Source of the DNA: CAYHHI01 sp964356335
Lineage (GTDB): Bacteria > Arandabacterota > Arandabacteria > Arandabacterales > Arandabacteraceae
Length of the DNA stretch: 64,000 nt
NCBI GenBank assembly: GCA_964356335.1
Contig: CAYHHI010000004.1
Coordinates: 1-64,000, forward strand
Reading direction: 5' to 3'
Of this stretch, positions 41,672 to 50,162 are shown piece after piece. A program made the translations under genes and the position numbers. Each line of letters starts with the position of its first letter. Position 1 is the stretch's first letter. The notes under the pieces were generated by a model, which was not told where the DNA came from, made no database searches, and was given only the letters and a program-made list of their open reading frames with translations.

Positions 41672-43090
41672 ATGGCTGACGTGAATATGGAAGAAGCCAC
41701 ACAGATGATCCGCACAATGGTGAGAAAAGCCCGAGCAGCACAGGAGATCTTTGAGACCTACACCCAAGACGAGGTCGATGAGGTCGTAATGGCTATTGGC
41801 TGGGCAGTCTTTAAGAAGGAAAATGGGGAGTACCTGGCAGAACTGGAATGCCAGGAGACGGGCATGGGTAATATCGAAGATAAAGCCCTAAAGAATTACC
41901 ATCGCACTAAGGGCGCAGTGTACGATCTCATGGGCAAAAAATCGGTCGGCATCCTGGATGTGAATGTGGAGCCCGGTGTTACCCGGATCGCAAAACCCAT
42001 AGGTGTCATCGGCGCTCTTACTCCATGTACCAATGCGGCGGCAGGGACAGTTGGAAATGCTTTGATGATCTGCAAATGCCGTAACGCAGTCATATTCGCA
42101 CCCAATCCACGCTCGAAGAAGACATCGGACGAGACCATACGCCTGATCAGGGAGCAATTGAAGCATGTAAGTGCACCGGTTGATATAATCCAGGGTATCA
42201 GCGATCCCACGAAGGAAATATCTCAGGAACTGATGCGGCAAGTGGATTGCATCGTTGCAACGGGCGGCCAGGGCATGGTCAAAGCTGCGTACTCCAGCGG
42301 TAAGCCCAGCTTCGGTGTGGGCATCGGCAATGCAGTGGTCATCATTGATGAGACCGCAGATGTTGCTGATGCTGCTGAAAAGGTCAAGATGGGTAAGGTC
42401 TTCGACTACGCGAGCAGCTGCTCATCCGAGAACTCGGTCATCATTCAAGAGAGTGTATACGATCAATTGATCTCAGAACTTGAGAAGCGTGGCGGGTATC
42501 TTGTGGACGCGCAGGAAAAAGAGCAGTTGCGGAACGCCATGTGGGAAGACGGTGCATTGACAATTAAGATAATCTGCAAACCCCCACAGGAGATCGCCAA
42601 TGCCGCAGGGCTCACATCCGAAGGCGCAAAGAAAGCAAAGTTCTTCATTGTTCCGGAAACAGGGTTCGGTTCTGAGTATCCGTTCTCCGGCGAAAAAATA
42701 TCTGTTGTTCTGACCGCCTATAAATACAGGGATTTCGATGATGCCATTAAGCTTGTCAATAGCATAACTACCTACCAGGGACGAGGGCACTCCTGCGGTA
42801 TCCATTCCAAGAACGAAGAGCACATCCTGAAACTGGCAGGTTCTGTCCGTTTATGCAGGGTGTTGGTCAACCAGGCCCAAGCATATGGCAACTCTGGGAA
42901 TTTCAATGTCGGTCTGCCATTCACTGCGACACTTGGTTGCGGTACTTGGGGCAACAATTCCGTGAGCGAGAATCTTACCTATAAACATATGATGAACATA
43001 ACCAGGCTTGCCAGGCCCATAGAAAACCCGAAGATACCGACCGATGAAGAGGTCTTCGGGGCGTTCTGGAAGAAATGGGGTAAGGCTTAG
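41672..43090 (+). CDS. CoA-acylating aldehyde dehydrogenase (sulfoacetaldehyde dehydrogenase-like)
   Basis: 472 residues of the EutE/AdhE/SauS branch of aldehyde dehydrogenases, which oxidise an aldehyde with NAD(P) and CoA to an acyl-CoA. Seen: IAKPIGVIGALTPCTNAAAG, KCRNAVIFAPNPRSKK, VATGGQGMVKAAYSSGKPSF, GVGIGNAVVIIDETAD, and the active-site Cys in VFDYASSCSSENSVII. The start at 41672 (AGGTGG about 9 nt before) follows the aminotransferase stop by 25 bp. Overall it resembles SauS, but substrates such as malonate or methylmalonate semialdehyde, giving the CoA esters used by adjacent enzymes, are equally conceivable. It shares the AT-richer composition of the aminotransferase gene. Confidence 0.82.
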   Translation: MADVNMEEATQMIRTMVRKARAAQEIFETYTQDEVDEVVMAIGWAVFKKENGEYLAELECQETGMGNIEDKALKNYHRTKGAVYDLMGKKSVGILDVNVEPGVTRIAKPIGVIGALTPCTNAAAGTVGNALMICKCRNAVIFAPNPRSKKTSDETIRLIREQLKHVSAPVDIIQGISDPTKEISQELMRQVDCIVATGGQGMVKAAYSSGKPSFGVGIGNAVVIIDETADVADAAEKVKMGKVFDYASSCSSENSVIIQESVYDQLISELEKRGGYLVDAQEKEQLRNAMWEDGALTIKIICKPPQEIANAAGLTSEGAKKAKFFIVPETGFGSEYPFSGEKISVVLTAYKYRDFDDAIKLVNSITTYQGRGHSCGIHSKNEEHILKLAGSVRLCRVLVNQAQAYGNSGNFNVGLPFTATLGCGTWGNNSVSENLTYKHMMNITRLARPIENPKIPTDEEVFGAFWKKWGKA

Positions 43091-43138
43091 AAAACCGCCT
43101 GCAGTCTAATCCTCTCGTACCTTCGAAGATCCGAGTCT

Positions 43139-44083
43139 CTACTTGAAGGTCTGAATCAGGCGCGAGACGTCCGGGACCTCGGGCCGGGTTGCAAGCACCT
43201 TGCCCCGAAGAACGCGTTGGTCGAAAGTCGGCTTCTCAACTCGATAGAAGATCCCGATTGGGATTCGCTCGCCCTCGCCGTAGTTCCACTCCTTGGCTTT
43301 GAGGTGGGCGGCGTCCAGGCTGGAGGTGTCGTGCCCTTCGAGATCGTACACGCGGCTGTTATAGAACTGGTAGGTGTTGTAGAAGGTGAAGCAGGGCTGA
43401 AGCACATCGATGAAGGAGAAGCCCTTGTGCTTCACGGCTTGCACGATCAGATCGGCGAGCTCCTTGGCCTTGACCGAATAGCCCCTTGCGACGAAGGTCG
43501 CACCCGCCGATAGCATGAGTTCGATCGGATTCAGAGGTTCCTCGAAACTTCCTCTCGGTGTTGACCTGCCCGGAAAACCTAGAGGGCTCGTCGGTGTTGC
43601 CTGTCCAGTAGTCAGGCCATATACACGATTGTTGTGGACGATCATGGTGACATCTATATTGCGCTTGGCCGACATTATAAGATGGGCAAGCCCCTCGCCA
43701 TAGGCGTCGCCATCGCCCGCATGTCCGATCACGGTGAGATTCCGGTTGGCGAGCTTTATCCCCGTGACCGTGGGGGGAACTCTCCCGTGAATCGAGTAGA
43801 AGGTGTTGACATTCACATAATCCACTATCTTGGCGTGGCAGCCAATGCCTGAGGCCAAGACGAGGCTTTCGGGGGGAAGCCCGCCGGCCACGAGCGATTT
43901 GATGGCCTCATTGACTGCGGAAAGGATTCCAAAGTTACCACAGCCCTTGCACCAGGTGTTCTCGGCGTAAGTCCCGAGGTTCATCTGGTTCTGGGAGTTC
44001 GGTCGGTCAGCCGGAGCCGGCCCGCCGGGCTCGTTTGACGAATTCGCCCGGTTCGACTGATTCGCTTGGTTCGCAGTACTCAT
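43139..44083 (-). CDS. 2-oxoacid:ferredoxin oxidoreductase, beta subunit (two-subunit type)
   Basis: 314 residues. After an Asn/Ser/Pro-rich tail of about 34 residues (see findings) come TWCKGCGNFGILSAV, ASGIGCHAKIVDYVN, the TPP motif GHAGDGDAYGEGLAHLI, and HNNRVYGLTTGQATPTSP. The single KorB-like set (C-GCG, GCH and a later C) fits the two-subunit oxidoreductases carrying one [4Fe-4S] cluster. It pairs with the alpha-gamma fusion encoded just upstream (ATGA overlap). The substrate is probably 2-oxoglutarate, pyruvate or a branched 2-oxoacid. Confidence 0.9.
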   Translation of the reverse strand: MSTANQANQSNRANSSNEPGGPAPADRPNSQNQMNLGTYAENTWCKGCGNFGILSAVNEAIKSLVAGGLPPESLVLASGIGCHAKIVDYVNVNTFYSIHGRVPPTVTGIKLANRNLTVIGHAGDGDAYGEGLAHLIMSAKRNIDVTMIVHNNRVYGLTTGQATPTSPLGFPGRSTPRGSFEEPLNPIELMLSAGATFVARGYSVKAKELADLIVQAVKHKGFSFIDVLQPCFTFYNTYQFYNSRVYDLEGHDTSSLDAAHLKAKEWNYGEGERIPIGIFYRVEKPTFDQRVLRGKVLATRPEVPDVSRLIQTFK

Positions 44084-45732
44084 CTCGCCACCTCCCCCAC
44101 TCGCTTCCGCAGATCATCAATGGTGAACGGCCTCCCATCATATTTCAGGATGGTCTTATGGACCTTGATACCGTGGCAACCCAGTAGTCTCGAAAGGCAG
44201 CCCGTGGCATTATTCTCAACGCCGATGAGCTTCGTCACACCTTCAAGGGCCCGTCCGAGGTGATCCCCGGGGAAGGGTTCGAGTATAACGGGCTGAACCA
44301 CGCGCAGGCCAAGATCTTCGCCTATCTCAGTACAGGCTCCCTTGGTTGATCCCCATGTGACAAGCGCCGTCGGAGATTTCTTATCACCATAAACCTTGAC
44401 CGCTTCAACTTTGGCCATGTCTCGCAGGATGTACTCATACTTGCCCAATCTCTTGTCCTGCATCTCCACTGTCTTCTCTGCCTCTTCAGTGGTTATGCCA
44501 TACTCGTCATGCTCGTAGCTGTTGCCCTTGACGACGGCTCCCTTCGTACCCGGGAAAGCCAGGGGAGAGACACCACCAGGGGTCCTCTCGTACCTCCTGT
44601 ACTGGCCCCTGCCGTCCCACAGGGGGGGGTCTTCCCTTCTGACCTCATCGCCTCTCTTTTCGAAGCTAAAAGTGCTCTCGCTGAGATTCTTATCGGAGAT
44701 CACGAAGGCGGGAATCTGGTATTTCCAGGCCATATTCATGGCGAGTCCCGTGAGATAGAAAGCCTGGTCCGGGTCCCCAGGCGCCACCGCGAATCTCACA
44801 AACTCGCCGTGACCGGCATTCAGGATGAAGAAGAGATCGCTCTGACACGTATAGGTCGGCAGCCCCGTGCTTGGGCCCGGTCTCTGGCCGACCACGAAGA
44901 CCGCAGGAGATTCACTCTGGGCAGCCAGGCTCAGGCCCTCCACCATGAGGGCAAAGCCCCCGCCTGCGGTCCCCACCATGGTCCGTGCGCCGGCATAAGC
45001 CCCCCCAATCGCAGTTATGACCGCGGCGATTTCATTCTCAGGATGATAGGTGACGATGCCCAGCTCCTCCTCGTTCGCCGCAAGGAAGTGAAGAATGCTC
45101 GACGACGGAGTCATGGGATAAGATATGTAGAGATTGAGGCCCGCTCTCACGGCCCCAAGGGCAATCGCCTCGTTGCCACCGATCAGGGGCAGGGACTTGG
45201 ATGAAAGCCGCTCAACATGAAGGCGCCCTTCTCCTGCCTGATCGTATGAGGCCTGCGCGATCTTGAGATTCAGATCGGTCTGCTTGGCGACTTCTGCCCT
45301 GATAATAGCCTGGACAGTGTCCCAGGCTATCCCCAGAGCCTTGGCTATCGCGCCGAGGGCAGCCAGGTTCCGCATGATGGGCTTGCCACCTGCCTGCTTG
45401 ACCATGCTCGTGAGCGGGAGCCCCAGCCCATCTGCCTTGCAAGCGTCGGAATCATAGATCACAAGCCCACCTGGTTTGAGCCTCCACTTATGCTTCTCAA
45501 CAGTGGTTTGATTGAGCGCTACAAGCAGATTGACATCGCTGGTGTGGGCGCCGATCTTGCGGTCGCTTGCCCTTATGATGCTGAAGTTGTGACCACCCCG
45601 AATCAACGAGGGATAGTCATCCCAGAAGTAGATGCGATAGCCAAGCGAACTGAAGAGGTGAGCGATAAGGCTGCCGACCTGTCTTATGCCGTCTCCTGCC
45701 TGTCCACCTATCAGAACCGAGTACTCCGGCAT
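44080..45732 (-). CDS. 2-oxoacid:ferredoxin oxidoreductase, gamma-alpha fusion subunit
   Basis: 550 residues. The N-terminal gamma domain (about 1-185) begins YSVLIGGQAGDGIRQVGSLI and contains FWDDYPSLIRGGHNFSIIR. The alpha domain follows (NEAIALGAVRAGLNLYISYPMTPSS, GTAGGGFALMVEGLS, VVGQRPGPSTGLPT), then a domain with TALVTWGSTKGACTEI. This fusion is the architecture of two-subunit KorAB/OFOR enzymes. ATG at 45732 is chosen (GGGAGG 5 nt upstream); a start 21 nt earlier is weaker. The window thus has two different oxidoreductase systems, the other being korDABC at 17649. Confidence 0.91.
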   Translation of the reverse strand: MPEYSVLIGGQAGDGIRQVGSLIAHLFSSLGYRIYFWDDYPSLIRGGHNFSIIRASDRKIGAHTSDVNLLVALNQTTVEKHKWRLKPGGLVIYDSDACKADGLGLPLTSMVKQAGGKPIMRNLAALGAIAKALGIAWDTVQAIIRAEVAKQTDLNLKIAQASYDQAGEGRLHVERLSSKSLPLIGGNEAIALGAVRAGLNLYISYPMTPSSSILHFLAANEEELGIVTYHPENEIAAVITAIGGAYAGARTMVGTAGGGFALMVEGLSLAAQSESPAVFVVGQRPGPSTGLPTYTCQSDLFFILNAGHGEFVRFAVAPGDPDQAFYLTGLAMNMAWKYQIPAFVISDKNLSESTFSFEKRGDEVRREDPPLWDGRGQYRRYERTPGGVSPLAFPGTKGAVVKGNSYEHDEYGITTEEAEKTVEMQDKRLGKYEYILRDMAKVEAVKVYGDKKSPTALVTWGSTKGACTEIGEDLGLRVVQPVILEPFPGDHLGRALEGVTKLIGVENNATGCLSRLLGCHGIKVHKTILKYDGRPFTIDDLRKRVGEVAR

Positions 45733-45838
45733 CACAGCCTCCCTATTTGGCAACCTGTGCCAAGTGCCATGCCGCCGCCTGGCTCAATCTTTTCAGACTC
45801 GTCAAGGATTCCTGGCAAGCGCTATCTTCGCGTGCCTG

Positions 45839-46324
45839 CTATATCTTCTCTACTTCAGCAATTATCTCCTTTATATCAGGAACCTGCTTGATCGGATAGA
45901 TCTTCTTGAAGCGGACCGTTCCCTTGGGATCAAGCACGAAAACTGCGCGCTCGCTGAAGCCGTCAGCATCTCTGAAGATGCCGAACCTGACAGCGACGCC
46001 ACCGTGCAGCCAAAAGTCACTCAAGAGTCGAGTCCTTGTTATTCCCAGGTGCTCTGCCCAGGCCTTCTTGCAGGGAGCGCTGTCAACACTCAGCCCGAAG
46101 GCCACGGCACCGAGCTCCTCAAACTGCGGGGCGCTCGCCTCCAGATCCTTCATCTGCTGAGCGCAGACTGGCGTCCAGGCAAGCGGGTGGAATCCCAGGA
46201 CGATCTTCTTCCCTCTCATCTCGCTCAACTTGAGTTCTTTGCCCTGATGATCCCTGAGGGTGAAATCTGGAGCGACCTCGCCAATCTCGATTGCCTCACC
46301 AATCTTCGTTTCCTTCTCGTCCAT
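45839..46324 (-). CDS. Peroxiredoxin (AhpC/TSA family)
   Basis: 161 residues. APDFTLRDHQGKELKLSEMRG opens the thioredoxin fold; the peroxidatic Cys is C54 in the PxxxTxxC motif (HPLAWTPVCAQQM). The Arg of the active site is in the segment GITRTRLLSDFW. C85 (DSAPCKKAW) might serve as resolving cysteine. It reduces peroxides with thiol donors in the cytoplasm. ATG at 46324 has AGGAG 7 nt upstream. It may protect the oxygen-sensitive oxidoreductases encoded next to it (inference). Confidence 0.9.
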   Translation of the reverse strand: MDEKETKIGEAIEIGEVAPDFTLRDHQGKELKLSEMRGKKIVLGFHPLAWTPVCAQQMKDLEASAPQFEELGAVAFGLSVDSAPCKKAWAEHLGITRTRLLSDFWLHGGVAVRFGIFRDADGFSERAVFVLDPKGTVRFKKIYPIKQVPDIKEIIAEVEKI

Positions 46325-46436
46325 GCATTTTCTCCTTTCATGATTTAAGGCGCGTGTCAATTAGATGCAGATATCGGTCTAAGCGTTGCAGCCCAGTATA
46401 TCAGTATTGCTTGTCGGATTCAGTTCTAGCTCAATC

Positions 46437-47237
46437 TTATGGCGACCAGGGTTTCACCCACTTGGGCTTTCGCTTCTCGAGGAAAGCGGCCATGCCCTCC
46501 TGGGCTTCCTCACCGCATCTAAGATCGGCTATCACATGAGCCGTATATTCACCTGCGTCGGCGAGAGGCATCGATGACACGCGGCTCAGGAGTTCCTTGC
46601 TCACACCCAACGCATGTGGGCCGCTCGTGAGGAGGTTTGAGATTTTCTCGTTTACCCTGGCGTCGAGATTGTCCTGGGTGACGACATCATTCACAAGGCC
46701 AAGTGTCTTGGCCTGATCTGCTGAGATTCTCTCGCCCGTCAGGAAGAGATCACGGCAGGCCGCCTCGCCAATCCTTTTGACGAGATACGGACCGATGCAG
46801 GCGGGAACAAGCCCTATCTTGACTTCACTCAGGCTGAATTCGGCCCGATGGGAGGCGATGACGATATCACAGGCCGCCACAAGACCATTGCTTCCACCTA
46901 TTGAGGCGCCGTTGACCCGGGCGATAGTGGGCTTCGGGAGGTTGTAAAGCATATACATGAGCTCGGCAAGCCGCATCGCATCCTTGTAGTTGTCCTCAAC
47001 GGTGTAGTCCTTCATCTTCTTCATCCAGTTGAGGTCCGCACCCGAGCAGAAAGATGCACCGTTTCCCGTAAGCACCATCACCCGGATGGAATCATCCTTG
47101 CCGATCCCATCGAGAATCTGGATGAGATCCTCGATCATCACCTCATTGAAGGCATTCCTCACGTCGGGTCGGTTGAGAGCCACCCTCGCGATTCTGTCAC
47201 GAATGCTTACTTCCACGGTCTCGTATGATCTCGTCAC
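46437..47237 (-). CDS. Enoyl-CoA hydratase, methylglutaconyl-CoA hydratase-like
   Basis: 266-residue crotonase-fold enzyme. Oxyanion-hole segments SFCSGADLNWMKKM and NGASIGGSNGLVAACDIVIA, then FSLSEVKIGLVPACIGPYLVKRIG. FCSGADLNWM is characteristic of 3-methylglutaconyl-CoA hydratases (LiuC/AUH group), which interconvert HMG-CoA and 3-methylglutaconyl-CoA. The HMG-CoA synthase at the other end of the cluster makes this reading attractive, but other enoyl-CoAs cannot be excluded. GTG at 47237 is chosen because GGGAGG lies 6 nt upstream. Confidence 0.85.
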   Translation of the reverse strand: MTRSYETVEVSIRDRIARVALNRPDVRNAFNEVMIEDLIQILDGIGKDDSIRVMVLTGNGASFCSGADLNWMKKMKDYTVEDNYKDAMRLAELMYMLYNLPKPTIARVNGASIGGSNGLVAACDIVIASHRAEFSLSEVKIGLVPACIGPYLVKRIGEAACRDLFLTGERISADQAKTLGLVNDVVTQDNLDARVNEKISNLLTSGPHALGVSKELLSRVSSMPLADAGEYTAHVIADLRCGEEAQEGMAAFLEKRKPKWVKPWSP

Positions 47238-47310
47238 CTCGTTCCTCCCTTTAGCCCAGCAAAACCACGGATGCATCCCCTTCTTCAGGTTCTACCGAAG
47301 GGCTGCAGGT

Positions 47311-47706
47311 TCACCTCACAGGCACGGCCTTATACCCGTAACAGAGTATGCCGGCATCGCCTTCTTCCTTCACTTTCCTGAATTCTATCTTGACGGGCAT
47401 GCCAATCTTGAGATCTTCCGGCGCGCAGTCCACAATCTGGCACTGCATGGGCACCCCACCCTCGAGCTCGATGATCCCTATGGCATACGGGACCTCATCC
47501 ACAAAATCCTTGGGCGCCACCCGTATCACCGTAAAGGTCTGGACCTTGCCCGTCTCGGCGAGTCTCACCGGCTCGAAATCGCGCGCCCGGCACGCAGGGC
47601 AGATCAGTCTTGGAGGAAACCAGACCTTGCCGCACCCCTTGCATTTTGACGCTTCAAGCCTGTAACGTTGCGGTATCTCTCTCCAGTATCTGGCCGATGT
47701 TGACAT
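47311..47706 (-). CDS. DUF35 OB-fold/zinc-ribbon acyl-CoA-binding protein
   Basis: 131 residues. An N-terminal helix (YWREIPQRYRLEASKC) leads to a zinc ribbon CKGCGKVWFPPRLICPACRA, then an OB-fold domain (GKVQTFTVIRVAP, VPYAIGIIELEGG). In archaea this protein bridges acetoacetyl-CoA thiolase and HMG-CoA synthase and shares their CoA-binding site. Here it is encoded immediately after such a thiolase (stop and start abut), which supports the same complex. Confidence 0.88.
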   Translation of the reverse strand: MSTSARYWREIPQRYRLEASKCKGCGKVWFPPRLICPACRARDFEPVRLAETGKVQTFTVIRVAPKDFVDEVPYAIGIIELEGGVPMQCQIVDCAPEDLKIGMPVKIEFRKVKEEGDAGILCYGYKAVPVR

Positions 47707-48864
47707 CTATGCTACCTCCAATATGTGAACGATTGAGCTCGCACCAGTGCCGCCCATGTTCTGGGTGAGACCTCGCTTGGCACCCTTTACCTGCCGCTCG
47801 CCCGACTCGCCCCAGAGCTGAGCCGTGATCTCGCAGATCTGCGCCACACCGGTGGCTCCTACGGGATGCCCCTTCGATTTGAGGCCGCCGCTGGTGTTGA
47901 TTGGAATTCTGCCGCCGATGGCGGTCTCGCCTGCCTCAGTTGCCGGGCCGCCTTTGCCGGGCTCGACAAGGCCAAGCGCCTCGATCGCGAGAATCTCGGC
48001 AATTGTGAAGCAGTCATGCACCTCAGCGAGATGAATGTCGGAGGGTTTGACGCCGGCCATCTTGTAAGCCTTCTGGGCGGCTATCTCCGCTGCCGCCAGA
48101 TGGGTGATGTCTTTCCGCTGGTGAAGCGCGATCGTGTCAGTAGCATGGCCCGACGCGGCCACTCTGACGATGGGCCGCTTCGAGATCTTCTTCGCCATTT
48201 CGAGCGGGCACAGAACGACCGCCGCCGCGCCATCCGTAATCGGAGAGCAATCAAGGATGGTCAGAGGATCGGCGACCTTGACGGCTCCGATCACCTGGTC
48301 CACTGTTATCTTCATGCGGTACTGCGCATGCGGGTTCTTCAAGCCGTTATCATGGTTCTTGACGGAGACCTGCGCCAACTGCTTCCGCGTGGTCCCGTAT
48401 TTGTGCATGTGGGCCCGCGCCATCATCGCATAGAGGCCTGGGAAAGTGACACCATTGTAAACCTCGTATTCCTGGTCGGCTGCCGTGGCGAGGGCATAGG
48501 TTGCCCCTGCGCCGTCGATGTCTGTCATCTTCTCCACACCGCCGACCAGCACGATGTCACTGATGCCTGAGGCAACTTCGATGAAACCCTGCCGGAAGGC
48601 CGCGCCACCCGAGGCACAAGCGGATTCCACTCTTGTTCCCGGAATGGGGCCCATTCCGAGGTAGTCAGCAAGAAGCGCACCCAGGTGTTCCTGCCCAACG
48701 AAAAGCCCCGAACTCATGCAACCCACGTACATGGAGTCGATCCGGTCAACCCCTGCGTCTTTGACGGCGTTGAGGGCAGCCTCGACAAACACCGCGCGCA
48801 AGGATTTCTCCCAGAGCTCGCCCCACTTGATTAAGCCAACACCAATAACCGCCACATCTCTCAT
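47707..48864 (-). CDS. Archaeal/SCP-x-type thiolase (acetyl-CoA acetyltransferase)
   Basis: 385 residues. The nucleophile Cys is in RVESACASGGAAFRQGF; the catalytic His block is SKGHPVGATGVAQ, with LAEVHDCFTIAEI in between. The terminal GGTGASSIVHI replaces the CxG motif of classical thiolases, as in the SCP-x/archaeal group. With DUF35 and HMG-CoA synthase it should channel acetoacetyl-CoA. A 178-bp gap with a 6-bp hairpin (GCTGCG/CGCAGC, 48956-48976) separates it from the synthase gene. Confidence 0.9.
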   Translation of the reverse strand: MRDVAVIGVGLIKWGELWEKSLRAVFVEAALNAVKDAGVDRIDSMYVGCMSSGLFVGQEHLGALLADYLGMGPIPGTRVESACASGGAAFRQGFIEVASGISDIVLVGGVEKMTDIDGAGATYALATAADQEYEVYNGVTFPGLYAMMARAHMHKYGTTRKQLAQVSVKNHDNGLKNPHAQYRMKITVDQVIGAVKVADPLTILDCSPITDGAAAVVLCPLEMAKKISKRPIVRVAASGHATDTIALHQRKDITHLAAAEIAAQKAYKMAGVKPSDIHLAEVHDCFTIAEILAIEALGLVEPGKGGPATEAGETAIGGRIPINTSGGLKSKGHPVGATGVAQICEITAQLWGESGERQVKGAKRGLTQNMGGTGASSIVHILEVA

Positions 48865-49042
48865 GATTCATGCTCCTCAGTTTCGCTTGTCTCTCCCATG
48901 GTTGATGCCCCTTCGAAAACCGGCAGTTCCTTATTCACTGACGCCTATTCGATTGCTGCGCCCCTGGGTCGCAGCGCAGAGATTCACATCTTTTCGGCTG
49001 ATCCTCAATTGAGTGTTCATATGACCTGGGGCCGTTCCAGCG

Positions 49043-50089
49043 TCACTCTGCCTTTCTTATCTTCCTTCTGAACTTGGCGTAAGTTCCGTAGTCCAGATAG
49101 GCCTTGTTCTTGTCAAGGTAGTCTGTGGTCTTCGGAGCAAGATTCTGGACGGCACCTATGCGATCCGTGACACGATATATGAAGGCATCGCTCCCCGCTC
49201 CCGAGCCATAGGACACCATGATGATTCGCTGGCCGGGCTTTGCGACGTCCAGGATAGCCGTGAGCCCGATGGGCGAAGAGCCCGAGTAAGTGTTGCCGAG
49301 CCGCGGGCAGAGAAGCCCCGTCTCGATCTGCTCGGGCTTAAAGCCCAGCTCCTTGCCTACCTGCGACGGAAACTTGCCGTTGGGTTGATGGAAAACTGCA
49401 TAATCGAAATCGCCGGGCTTGGCCCCGGCCATTTTCATTATCGCCGTTGCGGCACCCTTCACATGTTTGAAGTATGAAGGCTCACCGGTGAACCGGCCTG
49501 CGTGCCTCGGATAATGCATGTACTCGCGGCGCCAGAAGTCAGGCGTGTCCGTCATGAAGGAGCAGGTATGCTCGACCTCGGCGACCGTGCCATCGCGGCC
49601 GAAAATGAAGGCAGCCGCGCCTGCCGCGGCAGAATACTCGAGGGCATCACCCGGAGCGCCCTGCGAAGTATCGGCGCCGATGGCAAGCCCGTAGTCCATC
49701 TTGTGTGCCTCGACAAGGCCGAGCACCACGAACATACCCTCCGAGCCTGCCTTGCAAGCGAATTCGAAGTCAGCACAGTGAATGTCGGGCGTTGCGCCGA
49801 TTGCCTCAGCGACGACCGTCCCGCTTGGCTTCACAGCGTACGGATGGGACTCCGAGCCGATGTAGATGGCTCCGATTTTCCTGGGATCGATTCGGGCCCT
49901 CTTGAGGGCGTTCCTCGCAGCCTCGACCGACATCGAGATGACGTCCTGGTCAGGCGCGGGAACAGATTTCTCCTCAAGCTTGAGACCCCGCTTGTAGCTT
50001 GGTGCGTCTGCGCCCCAGACCTTGGCGATCTCTTCAACCTTGATTCTGTATCGTGGGGCATATGCGCCGTAACCCACAATTCCTGCCAT
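49043..50089 (-). CDS. Archaeal-type hydroxymethylglutaryl-CoA synthase
   Basis: 348 residues, the length of archaeal enzymes. GIVGYGAYAPRYRI at the start, SESHPYAVKPSGTVVAEAIG, the catalytic Cys in CADFEFACKAGSEGM, GADTSQGAPGDALEYSAAAG, and the catalytic His in AVFHQPNGKFP. It condenses acetyl-CoA with acetoacetyl-CoA to HMG-CoA. Together with the thiolase and DUF35 genes it makes the archaeal mevalonate-entry complex. GGGAGG lies 7 nt before the ATG. The divergent region to 50163 holds an imperfect dyad GGTTTGAC...GTCAAAACC (50128-50157) that could be regulatory. Confidence 0.92.
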   Translation of the reverse strand: MAGIVGYGAYAPRYRIKVEEIAKVWGADAPSYKRGLKLEEKSVPAPDQDVISMSVEAARNALKRARIDPRKIGAIYIGSESHPYAVKPSGTVVAEAIGATPDIHCADFEFACKAGSEGMFVVLGLVEAHKMDYGLAIGADTSQGAPGDALEYSAAAGAAAFIFGRDGTVAEVEHTCSFMTDTPDFWRREYMHYPRHAGRFTGEPSYFKHVKGAATAIMKMAGAKPGDFDYAVFHQPNGKFPSQVGKELGFKPEQIETGLLCPRLGNTYSGSSPIGLTAILDVAKPGQRIIMVSYGSGAGSDAFIYRVTDRIGAVQNLAPKTTDYLDKNKAYLDYGTYAKFRRKIRKAE

Positions 50090-50162
50090 GCCTACCTCCC
50101 ATGTGTCAGAGCACAGTGATGGCTCGTGGTTTGACTCATAGAGCTCACGTCAAAACCTATCC

